Shown here one piece after another: positions 5,973 to 6,768 of a stretch of DNA of 6,768 nucleotides (position 1 is its first letter; every line of letters begins with the position of its first letter). The translations under genes and the position numbers were made by a program. The notes beneath the pieces are model-generated. The model was not told where the DNA came from. It worked only from the letters and a program-made list of their open reading frames with translations, and did no database searches. This stretch comes from Desulfobacteraceae bacterium (GTDB lineage: Bacteria; Desulfobacterota; DSM-4660; Desulfatiglandales; Desulfatiglandaceae), in NCBI GenBank assembly GCA_030611815.1, contig JAUWPC010000189.1, positions 1-6,768 of the forward strand, in the 5' to 3' direction.

Positions 5973-6009
5973 TCTTCCCTCTGATTTGAATTGTCCGGAC
6001 GTTAGTGAA
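5970..6009 (-). repeat. Leader repeat copy A (before the 74-codon gene)
   Basis: This stretch ends at the ATG of the 74-residue gene on the minus strand and contains CACTAACGTCCGGACAATTC followed by AAATCAGAGGGAAGA. It is a near copy of 5705-5743 (33 of 39 with a one-base gap). It includes the palindrome GTCCGGAC (5993-6000), which occurs again at 6138-6145. The similarity extends beyond the ribosome binding site, so the upstream sequence as well as the translation signal is duplicated. Confidence 0.6.
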
Positions 6010-6291
6010 AAGTTGACCTTTGACCAGTGGCCCTCATCCGATTTCTCGCACCAATGGCGCGAGTTCTTCTTATGTATGTATAGGTGTTGTTATTTCGGTG
6101 TGTTGGCCAAAGCTTCATATGAAGACCAAAATCAATAGTCCGGACTTGCTCCTTATTCAAATATGCAACCAGTGGTTGCAGTTTTGACAACGTCGTTAGA
6201 AAAACAACAAATAGGCCCTCTGTGCCAATAGCTTATAACCAGCACCTCTTTCACGATTAGGCTGCAGAAACTCTCCACTCTCAAAATTCTA
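6010..6291. other. Non-coding stretch rich in short palindromes
   Basis: No convincing gene is seen between the 74-codon gene and the right-edge gene. The minus-strand open frame 6002-6190 ends in low-complexity Arg/Asn/Thr-rich sequence and lacks family character. The stretch holds a tandem TTGACC-T-TTGACC, an imperfect stem CTCGC/GCGAG (6045-6063), the palindrome CTTCATATGAAG (6113-6124), GTCCGGAC (6138-6145) and TGCAACCAGTGGTTGCA (6164-6180). Part may be the 3' untranslated region of the right-edge gene and part the promoter of the small gene. Confidence 0.5.
6164..6180. promoter_or_regulatory. Perfect 17-bp palindrome, operator-like
   Basis: TGCAACCA-G-TGGTTGCA is an exact 8+1+8 dyad in a non-coding region, 190 bases upstream of the 74-codon gene. 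The size and symmetry fit the binding site of a dimeric helix-turn-helix repressor. No such regulator is encoded in the window. Confidence 0.45.
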
Positions 6292-6768
6292 TCAGCAAAT
6301 TCCCAATATCCAGCCTTCTAATTCGGCCTTCTTGCGTTCGCCTGGCGATAATGGGGGAGTGAAATAGCGTTCAAGGTCTCCCCGTCCATCCATCTGTTTT
6401 AACCACATAGCAATCGAATAGGCGTCATGCTCATCTCTGTTTCGCCCATGACGAAGATATCTATTTCTGAAAATTGAGGGATATACTTCTGCCACTACTG
6501 ATTTTTCAGGAGGTAAATTAAAACCATCGAATGGCCAAAAATGTACGGAATCGCCAACCTGATCAATTATATATTTCAACCAGGGAATTCCGGCATGTGA
6601 GGACATAGCAACCTGCCCTTGTATATCAAAACGAAACACGCTCTTTGCTGAGGATGTCCATTTTTCAGTGAGGCGAAATTCATCGTTGCTTCCGCTTCTA
6701 GGATTATTTTCTCTTAGATCAGCGACACGATTATTATTGAGATGGGTGGGCCAATGCTGGCAGAAATC
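6292..6768 (-). CDS. Partial hypothetical protein, possibly DUF429-like RNase H fold (5' end cut by window edge)
   Basis: The frame is open from the window edge to TGA at 6292-6294, giving the last 158 residues. A GTG at 6639 could serve as a start, but the upstream 43 codons (DFCQHWPTHLNNNR... to RLTEKWTSSAKS) read as protein, so the true start lies outside. Features are FDIQGQVAMSSHAGIPWLKY, then HFWPFDGFNLP, KSVVAEVYPSIFRNRYL, DEHDAYSIAMWLKQMD and a C-terminal ELEGWILGI. The 'VAEVYPSIF' strand followed by an acidic 'DEHDAY' helix resembles DUF429-type predicted nucleases with an RNase H fold, where acidic residues coordinate metal. I have no alignment to prove it. It reads toward the small-gene region and probably belongs to a separate unit, with about 320 bases to the next gene. 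Confidence 0.6.
   Translation of the reverse strand, partial: DFCQHWPTHLNNNRVADLRENNPRSGSNDEFRLTEKWTSSAKSVFRFDIQGQVAMSSHAGIPWLKYIIDQVGDSVHFWPFDGFNLPPEKSVVAEVYPSIFRNRYLRHGRNRDEHDAYSIAMWLKQMDGRGDLERYFTPPLSPGERKKAELEGWILGIC

Noticed and set aside
6045..6063. CTCGC/GCGAG stem followed on the plus strand by a T-rich run, terminator-like
   Set aside because: The stem has a mismatch and a three-base loop, and no plus-strand gene ends nearby, so a terminator call is not supported.
6002..6190. 62-codon minus-strand open frame starting MSKLQPLVAYLNKEQ
   Set aside because: No ribosome binding site at its ATG, a low-complexity C-terminal half, and it runs through several palindromes and the start of the leader repeat. 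Better read as non-coding.
5736..6197. GTTAGTG, GTTATTG and GTTAGAA words suggesting integron attC core sites
   Set aside because: None fits GTTRRRY properly, and no paired RYYYAAC site at attC spacing was found, so a cassette array is not supported.
1..6768. CRISPR array, tRNA or rRNA genes
   Set aside because: No regularly spaced direct repeats and no tRNA or rRNA signature were seen on either strand by eye; a tRNA scan was not possible.

Overview
The window looks like a mid-GC chromosomal segment from a Gram-negative anaerobe of the Desulfobacterota (old Deltaproteobacteria), probably near Desulfobacterales. This is inferred from the RAYT transposase remnant beside its REP-like repeat, the two-piece RdgC, and the pair of SWIM-associated hypothetical genes. 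No rRNA or tRNA gene is present to confirm it. One housekeeping gene sits at the left edge, a DNA-recombination locus in the centre-left, and accessory, partly decayed sequence fills the rest.

Layout. At 1-1550 (minus) is almost all of prfC, peptide chain release factor 3, missing only its last residues. At 1551-1928 is a divergent intergenic region with a candidate promoter for the rightward genes. At 1929-3079 (plus) two tightly spaced genes together cover the RdgC family: the first carries the N-terminal and middle part, the second the C-terminal part, each with its own ribosome binding site. At 3078-3220 a 143-bp imperfect palindrome with 18-bp terminal inverted repeats begins inside the stop codon of the second gene. 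It is followed by the 5' end of a RAYT/Y1 transposase that has lost its catalytic part (3254 to about 3520).

From 3560 to the right edge all recognisable genes are on the minus strand. They are a partial gene with a possible RNase H fold at the right edge (6292-6768), an intergenic stretch rich in palindromes, a 74-codon small gene (5748-5972), an 11-codon remnant or leader ORF (5672-5707), a 597-residue tryptophan-rich protein resembling the C-terminal region of SWIM zinc-finger proteins but without a SWIM motif (3755-5548), and a 54-residue gene matching the start of the 'YQYYEF' conserved hypothetical family (3560-3724). The last two form a probable two-gene unit that converges on the rdgC pair.

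Working together: the two RdgC parts probably form one DNA-binding, RecA-modulating protein. The SWIM-like protein and its small partner may be a reduced form of a conserved but uncharacterised gene pair. The 5549-6291 region carries repeated leader sequences, hairpins around a start codon and several perfect palindromes, which suggests dense local regulation or the remains of a small-gene array. The points most worth follow-up are the split RdgC, the repeat element that supplies part of a stop codon, the SWIM-less pair, and the structured region upstream of it.
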